This document shows, in pieces, positions 52,327-61,099 of a stretch of 64,000 nt of DNA. The stretch's first letter is position 1. Each line of letters begins with the position of its first letter. The position numbers and the translations under genes are program-made. The stretch lies in contig JAGBCY010000023.1 of the NCBI GenBank assembly GCA_017937765.1, forward strand, positions 1 through 64,000, written 5' to 3'. The notes under the pieces are model-generated. The model was not told the origin of the DNA, did not search any database, and saw only the letters and a list, made by a program, of their open reading frames with translations. This DNA comes from Alistipes sp. GTDB taxonomy: Bacteria; Bacteroidota; Bacteroidia; Bacteroidales; Rikenellaceae.

Positions 52327-53688
52327 ATGAAAAGATTATTAATGACGATCTGTTTGGCATTTGCCTCGCTTGGCGTGGCAGAGGCTCAGGTGCAGCTCAC
52401 GCTCGACAAGGCGATAGAGATTGCACTAAACGACAACCCCACCATCAAGGTGGCCGACTTGGAGATCGAGCGTTACGACTACGTCTATAAGCAGGCAGTG
52501 TCGACGCTCTACCCCCAGATCGAGGCATCGGGCCAGTATGCACTGGCTATCCGCCGACAGGAGATGACTCAGGGCTTCTCGTTCGGTGGTAAGAACACGT
52601 TTAACGTATCGGGCAACGTTTCGCTGCCGCTCTTCGTTCCCTCGGTCTACCGCCAGATGAAGATGACACGCACGCAGATGGCTACGGCCGTGGAGAGCGC
52701 ACGTGCCAACCGCATCGACCTTGTGGCTACCGTACGCTCGGCATACTACAACGTGCTGCTCGCCGAGCAGTCGCTCACAGTACTTCAGGAGGCAATCGCA
52801 ACGACACAGCGCGTTGTGGACAACACCAAGGATCTCTACGACAACGGTCTTGCTGCCGAGTATGACTACCTCACAGCTCAGGTACAGCTCTCGAACCTCA
52901 AGCCCCAGGCTCTTCAGGCCGAGAGTGCAATAGAGATCACCAAGCTCCAGCTCAAGATGTACCTCTCTATCCCCGAGGACGTGGATATCGAGGTTAGTGG
53001 CACGCTCGACGACTTCCGCACAAAGGTACTCCTCGGCGAGGACTACACGATGGATATCTCGGAGAACACTACGCTTAAGACCCTCGATCTTCAGCGCGAG
53101 CTCTTGGAGCATCAGGAGAAGATGATTCAGACCACACGTATGCCCACGATTGCAGCATTCGGCTCGATCTCGTATATCGGTCAGGAGCGCATCGACCTTA
53201 GCGGCCTTATGGGCGGCGGTATGGGCGGTGCAACGGCTGCTCCTGCCAACCAGTCGAAGTTCTGGTGGCAGTACCCCATCTCTGTTGGTGCACAGATCTC
53301 AATCCCAATCTTCTCGGGATTGAAGAAGACAAACCAGCTTCGCGAGGTGCGCAACCAGATGGCTCAGCTCGAGCTCCAGCGCGACTACGCCGAGGAGGGT
53401 ATCCGTTTGCAGGTGCAGGCGTCGGTGAACACGCTGCTCACCGCACGCGAGACAATGCTTGCCAACGAACTCACGGTCGAGCAGGCCGAGAAGGCATACG
53501 ATATCTCGCTCACGCGATATAACGCCGGCGCGGGTACAATCATCGAGCTTAACACTGCACAGCTCTCGCTCACACAGGCACAGCTCAGCTACTCACAGTC
53601 GATCTACGACTACCTTTCAGCCTACGCCGAGTACGAGAAGACTCTCGGCACGGAGACATTCCTCGATGGCACGGCAAGCGTAGAGTAG
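52327..53688 (+). CDS. TolC family outer-membrane efflux protein
   Basis: 453 aa. Signal peptide (MKRLLMTICLAFASLGVAEA, then Q). Two OEP halves are visible: VQLTLDKAIEIALNDNPTIK near the N-terminus, and long coiled-coil helices (about 110-200 and 330-400). It forms the trimeric outer-membrane and periplasmic tunnel of a tripartite pump. A short Gly/Met/Ala insertion (LMGGGMGGATAAP) lies near 300. It is the first gene of the efflux operon, 37 bp before the adaptor. Confidence 0.94.
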   Translation: MKRLLMTICLAFASLGVAEAQVQLTLDKAIEIALNDNPTIKVADLEIERYDYVYKQAVSTLYPQIEASGQYALAIRRQEMTQGFSFGGKNTFNVSGNVSLPLFVPSVYRQMKMTRTQMATAVESARANRIDLVATVRSAYYNVLLAEQSLTVLQEAIATTQRVVDNTKDLYDNGLAAEYDYLTAQVQLSNLKPQALQAESAIEITKLQLKMYLSIPEDVDIEVSGTLDDFRTKVLLGEDYTMDISENTTLKTLDLQRELLEHQEKMIQTTRMPTIAAFGSISYIGQERIDLSGLMGGGMGGATAAPANQSKFWWQYPISVGAQISIPIFSGLKKTNQLREVRNQMAQLELQRDYAEEGIRLQVQASVNTLLTARETMLANELTVEQAEKAYDISLTRYNAGAGTIIELNTAQLSLTQAQLSYSQSIYDYLSAYAEYEKTLGTETFLDGTASVE

Positions 53689-53725
53689 CCCACAACCGCA
53701 AATAAATTAAAAAAGATAAACAATT

Positions 53726-54745
53726 ATGAAGAAAAGTTTTATGCTTATCGTTGCAGCTGCCGCTCTCGTGGCCTGCAACTCTAACCAGAAGTCTACTGCT
53801 ACGACTGACGCCGAGACTGAGAGTGCCGTTCAGGTTAAGACCGTGACTGCCGAGGTCGTGACAATCGACCTCACCGAGACCTACACCTCGGAGATCCTCC
53901 CCTTCAAGGAGAACGACATCACCCCCGCAGCTCAGGGTCTGCACATCGACCAGATTAAGTTCGACGTGGGTGACCGCGTGCAGGAGGGTCAGGTTGTTGC
54001 AACGCTTAACCGCACAAGCCTCAAGCAGCTGGAGATCAACCTCTCGACGGTGGAGGATACCTACAACCGTATGAAGCCCGTACACGAGGCCGGTGGTATC
54101 TCGGACCAGCAACTTATCGAGATCGAGAACACACTCAACCTCCAGCGCGAGATGGTCGAGCAGATGCGCAAAAACTCGGTGATCGTATCGCCCATCTCGG
54201 GTATCGTTACGGCTCGTAACTACGAGAATGGCGACCTCTTTGCCGGTATGCCCATCTTGCACGTTATGCAGATCAACAAACTCAAGGTTATGGCCAACGT
54301 ATCGGAGCAGTACTACCCCAACGTTAAGGTGGGCCAGACTGTGGAGATCCACGTCGACATCTTCCCCGGCGAGGTATTCGAGGGTAAGGTATCGCGCATC
54401 AACCCCGCGCTGGATGCTGCAACACGCACCTTCGGCGTGGAGGTTACCATCCCCAACGCAAACGAGCGTCTCCGCCCTGGTATGTACGCACGCGCTACGT
54501 TTAATATGGGCCAGCGCGAGGCTATTATGATCGACGACATCGCCGTGCAGAAGCAGGCAGGCTCGTCGGAGCGTTTCGTCTACGTCGTAAACAACGGCGT
54601 TGCGGAGTATCGCTTGGTTGACGATGGCCGTAAGGTTGATGGCAAGGTCGAGATTCGTAAGGGTATTGAGGCTGGCGAGCAGGTTGCCACCACCTCGTTC
54701 GTACGCCTTATGGATGGCAAGGCTGTGGAGGTTGTGAACGAGTAG
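53726..54745 (+). CDS. RND efflux periplasmic adaptor lipoprotein
   Basis: 339 aa. Lipobox LVAC (Cys14-15 region) anchors it to the inner membrane. It has the adaptor layout: beta-barrel and lipoyl halves (LPFKENDITPAAQGLHIDQI; VIVSPISGIVTARNYENGD), a short helical hairpin (about 90-150), and a membrane-proximal domain. It links TolC to the RND pump, and lies 42 bp before the permease gene. Confidence 0.94.
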   Translation: MKKSFMLIVAAAALVACNSNQKSTATTDAETESAVQVKTVTAEVVTIDLTETYTSEILPFKENDITPAAQGLHIDQIKFDVGDRVQEGQVVATLNRTSLKQLEINLSTVEDTYNRMKPVHEAGGISDQQLIEIENTLNLQREMVEQMRKNSVIVSPISGIVTARNYENGDLFAGMPILHVMQINKLKVMANVSEQYYPNVKVGQTVEIHVDIFPGEVFEGKVSRINPALDAATRTFGVEVTIPNANERLRPGMYARATFNMGQREAIMIDDIAVQKQAGSSERFVYVVNNGVAEYRLVDDGRKVDGKVEIRKGIEAGEQVATTSFVRLMDGKAVEVVNE

Positions 54746-54787
54746 TTCACAAGGCTAAGTTGTTAAAGAATAAAGACTTAACAAAAG

Positions 54788-57700
54788 ATGAAAATTTACG
54801 AATCAGCGGTACGAAAGCCGATTTCTACCGCGCTAATATTCATAGCGGTCATCGTCTTCGGTATATTCTCTGCCGGAAAGCTCGGCGTTGACCAGTTCCC
54901 CGATATCGAGGTGCCCTACATCAGTGTTATCACTATGTACCCGGGCGGTAATGCCGAGGATATCGAGACCAACATCACCCGAGTGTTGGAGGATCAGCTC
55001 AACTCGGTCGACAACCTCGACAAGATCACCTCGAAGTCGTCGGACAACGTATCAATCGTCTCACTTGAGTTTGAGTACGGATGCGATATGACCGAGGCGG
55101 CGAACGACGTTCGTGACGTTGTCAGCCGCTCACAGTCGCTCCTTCCCGACAACGTGGAGTACCCCACGGTTATGAAGTTCTCGACATCGATGATGCCTAT
55201 TATGATGCTCTCTGTCACTGCGGATGAGAGCTACACGGCCCTTGCTAAGATCCTCGACGACAAGATGGTTAACGAGCTTAACCGTATCAATGGTATTGGT
55301 TCAGTTGCCGTTATCGGTGCCCGTGAGCGCGAGGTGCAGGTGAACGTCGATCCTAAGAAGTTGGAGGCTTACGGCCTTACGGTCGAGTCGCTCGGCGGTA
55401 TCATCGCAGCGGAGAATATCAATATCCCCGCAGGTACGCTCGACCTTGGCAACCAGACCTTCAACCTCAAGTCGGACCTCGAGTTCGACGACTCGCGTGA
55501 GTTGCGCGACATCGTTATCTCGAACATCGGCGGCCGCACCGTAAAGCTCACCGACGTTGCCGAGATTCGCGATACGCTCGAGAAGGCTACGATGGATGAG
55601 CGTATCAACGGTCGTCAGGGTGTGCGTGTTATCGTACAGAAGCAGACGGGTGCCAACACCGTGCAGATCATCGAGGATGTGCAGGCTAAGCTCGAGGAGA
55701 TCATCCCCACGCTGCCACCCGACTGTAAGGTTGAGACCATCTTCGAGTCATCGCGCGAGATTAACGACGCCATCAACTCTCTGGCCGAGACCATTATGTT
55801 CGCCTTTATCTTCGTGATCTTGGTGGTTATGATCTTCCTCGGACGTTGGCGTGCGACGTTTATCATCTGTCTTACTATCCCCATCTCGTTGATCTGTGCC
55901 TTTATCTACCTTTATGCCTCGGGCTCAACGCTTAACATCATTTCGCTCTCGGCCCTCTCGATCGCTATCGGTATGGTTGTGGACGATGCTATCGTGGTGT
56001 TGGAGAACATCACCACGCATATCGAGCGAGGCTCGAAGCCTAAGGAGGCAGCTATCTACGCTACCAACGAGGTATGGCTCTCGGTTATCGCCACAACGCT
56101 GGTTGTCGTTGCCGTGTTTATGCCTCTTACGATGCTCCCCGGTATGTCGGGTATTATGTTTAGAGAGCTCGGTTGGATCGTTACGATCGTTGTCTGCGTG
56201 TCGACAACTGCAGCTATCACCCTTACGCCTATGATGTCGGCCTATATGCTTAAGCTCGACGGTGGCGAGCACACCTACAAGGGCATCGGTATTGTCTACA
56301 AGCCTATCGACAAGGCCCTCAGATGGTTGGACCGCGTGTACGAGAGCTCGTTGCGCTTCGTTGTTCGCTGGAAGAAGACCACCATACTGGTTCTTATGGG
56401 CATCTTTGCCGTGTCGTTGATGCTTATCCGTCAGGTGCCCACTGAGTTCTTCCCACCCTCGGATAACGCACGTATCACGATGATGATCAAGATGCCGCAA
56501 AACGTCCACGTGGACTACACCACGAAGATCGCTCGTCAGGTAGACTCGATCATCGCCGAGAAGTATCCCTACATCTTTATGGTGTCGACCTCGGCAGGTA
56601 AGAGCTCATCGGAGAACGCCTTTGCAGCTATGCAGACTACCGGCTCGCACATCATCAACTACAATATGCGTATGCCTCGTCTCTCGGATATGGACCGTCC
56701 TACGATCTTCGAGATCGCCGACGGCCTGCGTAAGGAGCTCGCCGCAATCCCCGAGATTCGCGAGTTCACCGTAACGCCCGGTGGTCAGGGTGGCGGTATG
56801 GGTGGCGCAAGTACCGTAGATGTCAAGGTGTTTGGTCACAATATGGATAACGCTATGGCTACGGCTAAGGATCTCCAGAAGCGACTCTCGGAGCTCAGCA
56901 CTATGCGTGACGTGCAGCTCTCGCGTGAGGATCTGCAGCCCGAGTACAACGTGATCTTTGACCGCGAGAAGTTGGCATACTTCGGTATGAACAGCGCAAC
57001 AGCAGCGCAGTTTATCCGCAACCGTATCTATGGTTACGAGTGCTCGAAGTACCGCGAGGATGGCGACGAGTACGACATCGTTGTTCGCTACGACGAGCCC
57101 TTCCGCGAGAGCATCGAGGAGGTTGAGAACATCATCCTCTACTCGGCCACGGGTCGCCCCGTACGCCTCAAGGAGGTTGCCGAGGTGAAGGAGACATTCT
57201 CATCTCCCGAGATCGAGCGCGAGAACCGTCAGCGTATCGTCACCGTGAAGGGTATGGTTGGTGCTAACGTGGCTCTCGGTGACGCTGTTACGGAGGTTAA
57301 CGCCATATTGGCCGACTACGAGACACCCTCGGGTATCACCCTCGAGCTCGGTGGTTCTATCGAGGATCAGGGCGAGGCATTCGGCGACATCGGTACACTT
57401 CTCGTGCTTATCATCATCCTTGTTTACATCGTGATGGCTACACAGTTCGAGTCGCTCCTCTACCCCTTCATCATTATGTTTACGCTGCCGTTCGCTATGT
57501 CGGGTGTGTTTATCGCCCTCTGGCTCACCAGCACGCCGCTCTCGATCATCGCGCTTATCGGTGCCATTATGCTTGTGGGTATCGTTACGAAGAACGGTAT
57601 CGTGATGGTTGACTATATGAACCTCTTGGTTGAGCGAGGTATGCCCGTTGGCGACGCTGTTATCGCCGGTGGTAAGAGCCGTCTGCGCCCCGTGCTTATG

Positions 57701-57961
57701 ACCTCACTCACTACGATCCTCGGTATGGTGCCTATGGCTATGGGTATCGGTGAGGGTTCGGAGCTCTGGCAGCCGATGGGTATCTCGGTAGTAGGCGGTC
57801 TGCTTATGTCGACGCTTCTTACGCTCTTCATCGTCCCCGCCCTCTACGCTATGCTCGAGGGCCGCAAGGAGCGCAAGGCAGCACGCAAGGCTCGCCTTTT
57901 AGCCGAGCAGGAGGCCTTCATCCGCGCACAGAAGCGTAAGGCTTTGGAGGCTAACAATTAA
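54788..57961 (+). CDS. RND efflux permease (HAE1/AcrB-type)
   Basis: 1057 aa, full length, with 12 expected transmembrane helices and two large periplasmic loops. Signatures: KPISTALIFIAVIVFGIFSA at the N-terminus, TM4 with VVDDAIVVLENI (conserved Asp pair of the proton relay, about 399-410), and the second-half motif GIVTKNGIVMVDYMN (Lys/Asn, about 937). It exports drugs, bile salts or other amphiphiles using the proton motive force. Substrate range is unknown. It forms an operon with TolC, adaptor and probably the following PG0541-type gene. Confidence 0.95.
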   Translation: MKIYESAVRKPISTALIFIAVIVFGIFSAGKLGVDQFPDIEVPYISVITMYPGGNAEDIETNITRVLEDQLNSVDNLDKITSKSSDNVSIVSLEFEYGCDMTEAANDVRDVVSRSQSLLPDNVEYPTVMKFSTSMMPIMMLSVTADESYTALAKILDDKMVNELNRINGIGSVAVIGAREREVQVNVDPKKLEAYGLTVESLGGIIAAENINIPAGTLDLGNQTFNLKSDLEFDDSRELRDIVISNIGGRTVKLTDVAEIRDTLEKATMDERINGRQGVRVIVQKQTGANTVQIIEDVQAKLEEIIPTLPPDCKVETIFESSREINDAINSLAETIMFAFIFVILVVMIFLGRWRATFIICLTIPISLICAFIYLYASGSTLNIISLSALSIAIGMVVDDAIVVLENITTHIERGSKPKEAAIYATNEVWLSVIATTLVVVAVFMPLTMLPGMSGIMFRELGWIVTIVVCVSTTAAITLTPMMSAYMLKLDGGEHTYKGIGIVYKPIDKALRWLDRVYESSLRFVVRWKKTTILVLMGIFAVSLMLIRQVPTEFFPPSDNARITMMIKMPQNVHVDYTTKIARQVDSIIAEKYPYIFMVSTSAGKSSSENAFAAMQTTGSHIINYNMRMPRLSDMDRPTIFEIADGLRKELAAIPEIREFTVTPGGQGGGMGGASTVDVKVFGHNMDNAMATAKDLQKRLSELSTMRDVQLSREDLQPEYNVIFDREKLAYFGMNSATAAQFIRNRIYGYECSKYREDGDEYDIVVRYDEPFRESIEEVENIILYSATGRPVRLKEVAEVKETFSSPEIERENRQRIVTVKGMVGANVALGDAVTEVNAILADYETPSGITLELGGSIEDQGEAFGDIGTLLVLIIILVYIVMATQFESLLYPFIIMFTLPFAMSGVFIALWLTSTPLSIIALIGAIMLVGIVTKNGIVMVDYMNLLVERGMPVGDAVIAGGKSRLRPVLMTSLTTILGMVPMAMGIGEGSELWQPMGISVVGGLLMSTLLTLFIVPALYAMLEGRKERKAARKARLLAEQEAFIRAQKRKALEANN

Positions 57962-58010
57962 GATTAATCCCGTGGGGCGAGTGTTCGTCCCACGGATAAA
58001 TACACGACTT

Positions 58011-58304
58011 ATGAAAGCATTCTTTTTATCATACAATCAGGCACTTACCGACCGTATCAACAAGATGTTGGACGACCACGGCGTGCGAGGCTTTACACGC
58101 TGGGCACTCACCGAGGGTCGCGGCTCTTTCAACGGCGAGCCCCACTATGGCACCCACGCGTGGCCCTCGATGAACACCTCTATCCTTGCTATCGTCGAGG
58201 ACGACAAGATCGAGCCGCTGTTGAATGCCGTGCGCGAGATCGACTCTACAACCGAGCAGCAGGGCTCACGCGCATTTGTTTGGGATATCACTCAGGCGAT
58301 GTAG
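58011..58304 (+). CDS. PG0541-family transporter-associated small protein
   Basis: 97 aa from the ATG at 58011; the frame is open 13 codons upstream, but those codons lie inside a GC-rich hairpin (57970-57995). The sequence has the pattern of a small alpha/beta ferredoxin-like, PII-like protein (MKAFFLSYNQALTDRINKML, TSILAIVEDDKIEPLLNAVR). Homologues are found directly after RND pumps in Bacteroidetes and are named PG0541 family. It may sense a ligand and modulate the pump; that is inference. Confidence 0.82.
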   Translation: MKAFFLSYNQALTDRINKMLDDHGVRGFTRWALTEGRGSFNGEPHYGTHAWPSMNTSILAIVEDDKIEPLLNAVREIDSTTEQQGSRAFVWDITQAM

Positions 58305-58347
58305 CTCGATGGCGGCCACGGCCGCATAACATACTAAACGCAACCTT

Positions 58348-58377
58348 ATGGGCGACTCCGGAGATGGAGCCGCCCAT
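58348..58377. terminator. hairpin after the efflux operon, possible terminator
   Basis: ATGGGCG.CTCC pairs with GGAG.CGCCCAT (arms 58348-58359 and 58366-58377, one mismatch). There is no T-run, so it may act as a weak or Rho-assisted terminator. The rest of 58305-58588 holds a TATATTTG element only. Confidence 0.5.
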
Positions 58378-58510
58378 TGGCTTTGAGTGAGGGCGGCACG
58401 TCTAACGATATGATTGTAGAGGAGGGGGCGAGATAGACACAAATGACATCCGCCGGCCGAGTATATATTAAAAAATTGGGGATTTATGAACAACATTCCT
58501 AAAAAAATCG

Positions 58511-58518
58511 TATATTTG
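58511..58518 (+). promoter_or_regulatory. possible -7 element before the orphan barrel ORF
   Basis: TATATTTG in an AT-rich stretch, 71 bp before a TTG start; no TTTG partner seen. Confidence 0.4.
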
Positions 58519-58588
58519 CGCGGTAGTAATTATATATAGAGATCGTTGGCTTAACGATCACACAACTCCGACGCCAACGCTTAGACTA

Positions 58589-59047
58589 TTGCTCACGAAT
58601 GAAGAGGTACGTATTGTCGAGGAGATTAGCATCCCTTCCCCCATTGAGATGATTACCAATACACCCACTTCATTCTCATTTGGTTTACGCATAGGTTTGC
58701 AAGGAGTTTATGCAATTGAAGAATACGCATACAGAGACAATAAATGTTTAGAGGCACGTCTTGGGTATGACTGGGGCATTGAAGGTATATGGATAACCGT
58801 ACTACACAACTGGCGGACGTTTAAACATAATAATCTATTCTTGGACTTTGGGTGCGGCATAGACTTTTCACCTACGCATACGCCCAGAGTTGGTATAGCA
58901 GCGAAGATAGGCGTAGGCTACAAATTGAAAAATACGCCTATTAGCCTATCATTAGATTATACTCCAAGTATCTTGTATAATATGAATCACAGAGAAATAT
59001 TGTCAAATCTTGCTAATATTGGCATCTCCTGCACATTTAACCTATAA
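58589..59047 (+). CDS. orphan outer-membrane-barrel-like ORF lacking a signal peptide
   Basis: Up to 152 aa if TTG at 58589 is used; the frame is open from 58490 but has no ATG. From about residue 28 on, it reads as alternating amphipathic strands (FSFGLRIGLQGVYAIEEYAY, FLDFGCGIDFSPTHTPRVGI, GVGYKLKNTPISLSLDYTPS) and ends with a strand GISCTFNL, like the C-terminal part of a beta-barrel. There is no signal peptide, and codon use is more A/T-rich than neighbours. It is best seen as a truncated remnant or an acquired fragment. Confidence 0.5.
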   Translation: MLTNEEVRIVEEISIPSPIEMITNTPTSFSFGLRIGLQGVYAIEEYAYRDNKCLEARLGYDWGIEGIWITVLHNWRTFKHNNLFLDFGCGIDFSPTHTPRVGIAAKIGVGYKLKNTPISLSLDYTPSILYNMNHREILSNLANIGISCTFNL

Positions 59048-59087
59048 TCCAATATATATCACATAACTCGCCTACAACTCGGGGTGA

Positions 59088-59519
59088 CTACTCCGCGGCG
59101 ACGGCCTGCATAATGGCCACAAGCGTACCGTTGCTTAAGAGCAGCATATTCTCGGCCGACATCTCGTAATGCGTGACACGCTCAAGAACATCGTAGTACT
59201 CATTCTCGGCCTCGAAATTAGGACATAGGCGACGCGTCGAGCCTAGGTTCTCGATTCTCAGCACGCGCGACTCGGTCGCGGTATAGGTAGCAGTCATTCG
59301 GTTGCAATCGCCCGCGCCCGACACCGTGCCATCGGCGTGGAACATAAGCGTATAGCTATCGGGCGAGGGCTGCACCTCGCGACCCATAATCTGAACGAGT
59401 TGCCACTCGGTGCCGACAAGCGGCTTCTCGAGCTTCTGGAGCTTGCGGCAATCGCAACAGCCCGCGGTAGTAAGTGTCATAATTATTGCAGTTGTGAAAA
59501 ATAAAATCGCACGTTTCAT
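59088..59519 (-). CDS. META-domain (HslJ-like) lipoprotein
   Basis: 143 aa from the ATG at 59519; a longer reading frame upstream is rejected because this start gives a lipoprotein signal (MKRAILFFTTAIIMTLTTAG, then Cys21). The mature part starts CDCRKL and has the META motif (VGTEWQLVQIMGREV, LMFHADGTVSGAGDCNRMTA). The fold is found in heat-shock HslJ and in surface proteins; the function here is unknown. It is divergent from ridA through a palindromic promoter region. Confidence 0.82.
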   Translation of the reverse strand: MKRAILFFTTAIIMTLTTAGCCDCRKLQKLEKPLVGTEWQLVQIMGREVQPSPDSYTLMFHADGTVSGAGDCNRMTATYTATESRVLRIENLGSTRRLCPNFEAENEYYDVLERVTHYEMSAENMLLLSNGTLVAIMQAVAAE

Positions 59520-59539
59520 ACTATTTCCTAAATTATAAT

Positions 59540-59547
59540 TATCTTTG
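59540..59547 (+). promoter_or_regulatory. plus-strand -7 element TATCTTTG for ridA
   Basis: TATCTTTG 45 bp before the ridA ATG; forms one arm of a palindrome with the minus-strand element at 59557-59564. Confidence 0.6.
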
Positions 59548-59556
59548 TAGTCGCAA

Positions 59557-59564
59557 CAAAGATA
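59557..59564 (-). promoter_or_regulatory. minus-strand -7 element TATCTTTG for the META lipoprotein
   Basis: TATCTTTG on the minus strand, 37 bp before the lipoprotein start, facing the plus-strand element with 9 bp between them. Confidence 0.6.
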
Positions 59565-59592
59565 ATACAAAACAACTAAAACTAATACGAAA

Positions 59593-59967
59593 ATGAAAAA
59601 AGTTATCGCTTCGCCTTTGGCACCCAAGGCCGTAGGTCCCTATTCACAGGCTATCGCTCACGACGCAACTCTCTACATCTCAGGCCAGCTGCCCATCGAC
59701 GGCGCAACAGGTCAGATGGCCGAAGGCGTTGAGGCTCAGACACGTCAGGCTCTCACTAACCTCGGTTACATCCTCGAGGAGGCAGGCTACACGTTCGACA
59801 ACGTAGCTAAGACCACCGTGCTCTTGGCCGACATCGCCGACTTCGGCGCGATGAACGCCATCTACGCTGAGTTCTTCACAGGTGACAAGCCCGCACGTAT
59901 CTGCTATCAGGTGGCTGCACTTCCTATGGGCGCACGCGTTGAGATCGACGCTATCGCCATTAAGTAA
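59593..59967 (+). CDS. ridA: RidA family enamine/imine deaminase
   Basis: 124 aa, full length. RidA hydrolyses reactive 2-aminoacrylate and related imines in the cytoplasm. Conserved: GPYSQAI (19-25), ISGQLPID (about 33), EAQTRQALTNL (about 51), VLLADIADFGAMNAIYAEFF (about 80-99), and the catalytic Arg in ARICYQVAALP (about 105). It is monocistronic with a terminator at 60051-60092. Confidence 0.95.
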   Translation: MKKVIASPLAPKAVGPYSQAIAHDATLYISGQLPIDGATGQMAEGVEAQTRQALTNLGYILEEAGYTFDNVAKTTVLLADIADFGAMNAIYAEFFTGDKPARICYQVAALPMGARVEIDAIAIK

Positions 59968-60050
59968 CGGCCACGAGGCACAACAGCGGCACGGCTGATG
60001 CTCGATAAAAAGACTCGAGCTAAGGAGAGCATAGCCGCACACCGATTATC

Positions 60051-60092
60051 GGAGTAATGGAGGTTGACCCTCTGTTACTCCTATTCTTTTTT
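60051..60092 (+). terminator. intrinsic terminator after ridA
   Basis: GGAGTAA (60051-60057) pairs with TTACTCC (60075-60081), with an inner GGAGG/CCTC-type extension, and a CTTTTTT tail to 60092. Confidence 0.85.
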
Positions 60093-60276
60093 GGGCGGGG
60101 CACTCCATTTTCGACTCGCGATAGCGTATGCGAACACCCAAAAATATACTGCATAACATTGCATACTACCGTCGCGCAGGAATGGTATATGACTCGATTT
60201 GGCCGAAGAAATTGGTCACCGACGAGCCAAAATCGTTATTATAATATAGGTATTAGCTGAAAAAGGGCCATTTTGT

Positions 60277-60307
60277 TTTGCCAAATGCGAAGTTTGCATT
60301 ATCTTTG
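60277..60307 (+). promoter_or_regulatory. consensus promoter of the polysaccharide locus
   Basis: TTTG (60277-60280), exact 19-bp spacer, TATCTTTG (60300-60307). The -7 region lies in a small palindrome, CATTA-TCTTTG-TAATG (60297-60312). The gene-free part 60093-60276 upstream shows nothing else, and no long inverted repeats flanking the promoter were found. Confidence 0.85.
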
Positions 60308-60313
60308 TAATGT

Positions 60314-60563
60314 TGTATGTCTTGGCCTCACGAGGCCAGGCGAGGCGGGCTCGTTGCGTGGCAACCACGGAGTCGTGGGGTGCTATGCAAGACGCGATAT
60401 GAGGGTGTGCAATCAATCTATTACAACCATCGGGGCAAAGGCTACGGTGGGTAAAGAGTGGCTGTACACTGCGAGCGTGAGTCTCGGGTGCTGCGCGGGA
60501 AGAGGCATTGGCCCTTCTCGACGAGTGAGGAGAGGGTATGCCCATAAGTAAACTAACGGAGTG
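60314..60563 (+). promoter_or_regulatory. structured 5' leader of the polysaccharide locus (putative UpxY target)
   Basis: About 250 nt between promoter and UpxY. Hairpin 1 is TGGCCT-CACG-AGGCCA (60323-60338). Further on, CCACG (60365-60369) can pair either with CGTGG upstream (60357-60361) or with CGTGG downstream (60374-60378), so two hairpins exclude each other. UpxY proteins in Bacteroides act on the leaders of their own capsule operons to prevent early termination; that this leader does so is inferred. Confidence 0.6.
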
Positions 60564-61088
60564 ATGACAAACGGAGATGAGATACGATGGTACGCCCTGC
60601 GCACCTTTCACAACAAGGCCTCGGTAGTATGCCGCGAAGCGACCAGCGCAGAGGTTGAGTGGTTCACGCCCGAGCGCGAGGTCGAGGAGGTCGTAGATGG
60701 CAGGGTTACGACACGCCGCGAAGCTCTGATGCCATCGCTTCTGTTCCTCAGATGCACGGCCGACTACATCGCGCGGCTGCGCCGGACGACGGGCGACAAC
60801 ATCCTCCCCTACTGCTACCCGAGGAGCGCGCGACCGCAGCCCATCGACGATGGCGAGATGGAGATATTTCGCCTCGTGACACGCACGGCGGCACGCACCT
60901 TGGAGCTTGTAGACGACGCCGAGCTCGACAACGACAAGCGCGTACGCATAACGGGCGGGCTCTTTGCCGGCAGCGAGGGTTACATCCGCCGCGTGCGCGG
61001 CACGAAACGTTTTGTGGTCCGCATCGAGGGCATCGCCGCCATAGCCACGACATACATCCCCCGACAATATATCGAACCGATAGAGTAA
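60564..61088 (+). CDS. UpxY family NusG-like transcription antiterminator
   Basis: 174 aa from the ATG at 60564 (a GTG is one codon upstream). The N-terminal NGN domain (WYALRTFHNKASVVCREATS, PSLLFLRCTADYIARLR) and a C-terminal KOW-type domain (VRITGGLFAGSEGYIRRVRG, about 127-146) are both present. In Bacteroides, UpxY proteins are the first gene of each capsule operon and let RNA polymerase read through the leader. The gene is GC-rich like the core genome, unlike the distal flippase. It lies 11 bp before the sugar transferase. Confidence 0.93.
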   Translation: MTNGDEIRWYALRTFHNKASVVCREATSAEVEWFTPEREVEEVVDGRVTTRREALMPSLLFLRCTADYIARLRRTTGDNILPYCYPRSARPQPIDDGEMEIFRLVTRTAARTLELVDDAELDNDKRVRITGGLFAGSEGYIRRVRGTKRFVVRIEGIAAIATTYIPRQYIEPIE

Positions 61089-61099
61089 AACTCAGAGAT

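Noticed and set aside
58486..58539. 17-codon ORF starting MNNIPKKIVYLRG
   Set aside because: It overlaps the possible promoter element and has no supporting pattern.
60057..60260. 67-codon ORF between ridA and the polysaccharide promoter
   Set aside because: It begins inside the ridA terminator, and its composition is not protein-like.
60093..60563. Invertible capsule promoter
   Set aside because: Bacteroides capsule promoters are often flanked by inverted repeats recognised by a serine recombinase; I found no matching long inverted repeats here and no recombinase gene nearby.
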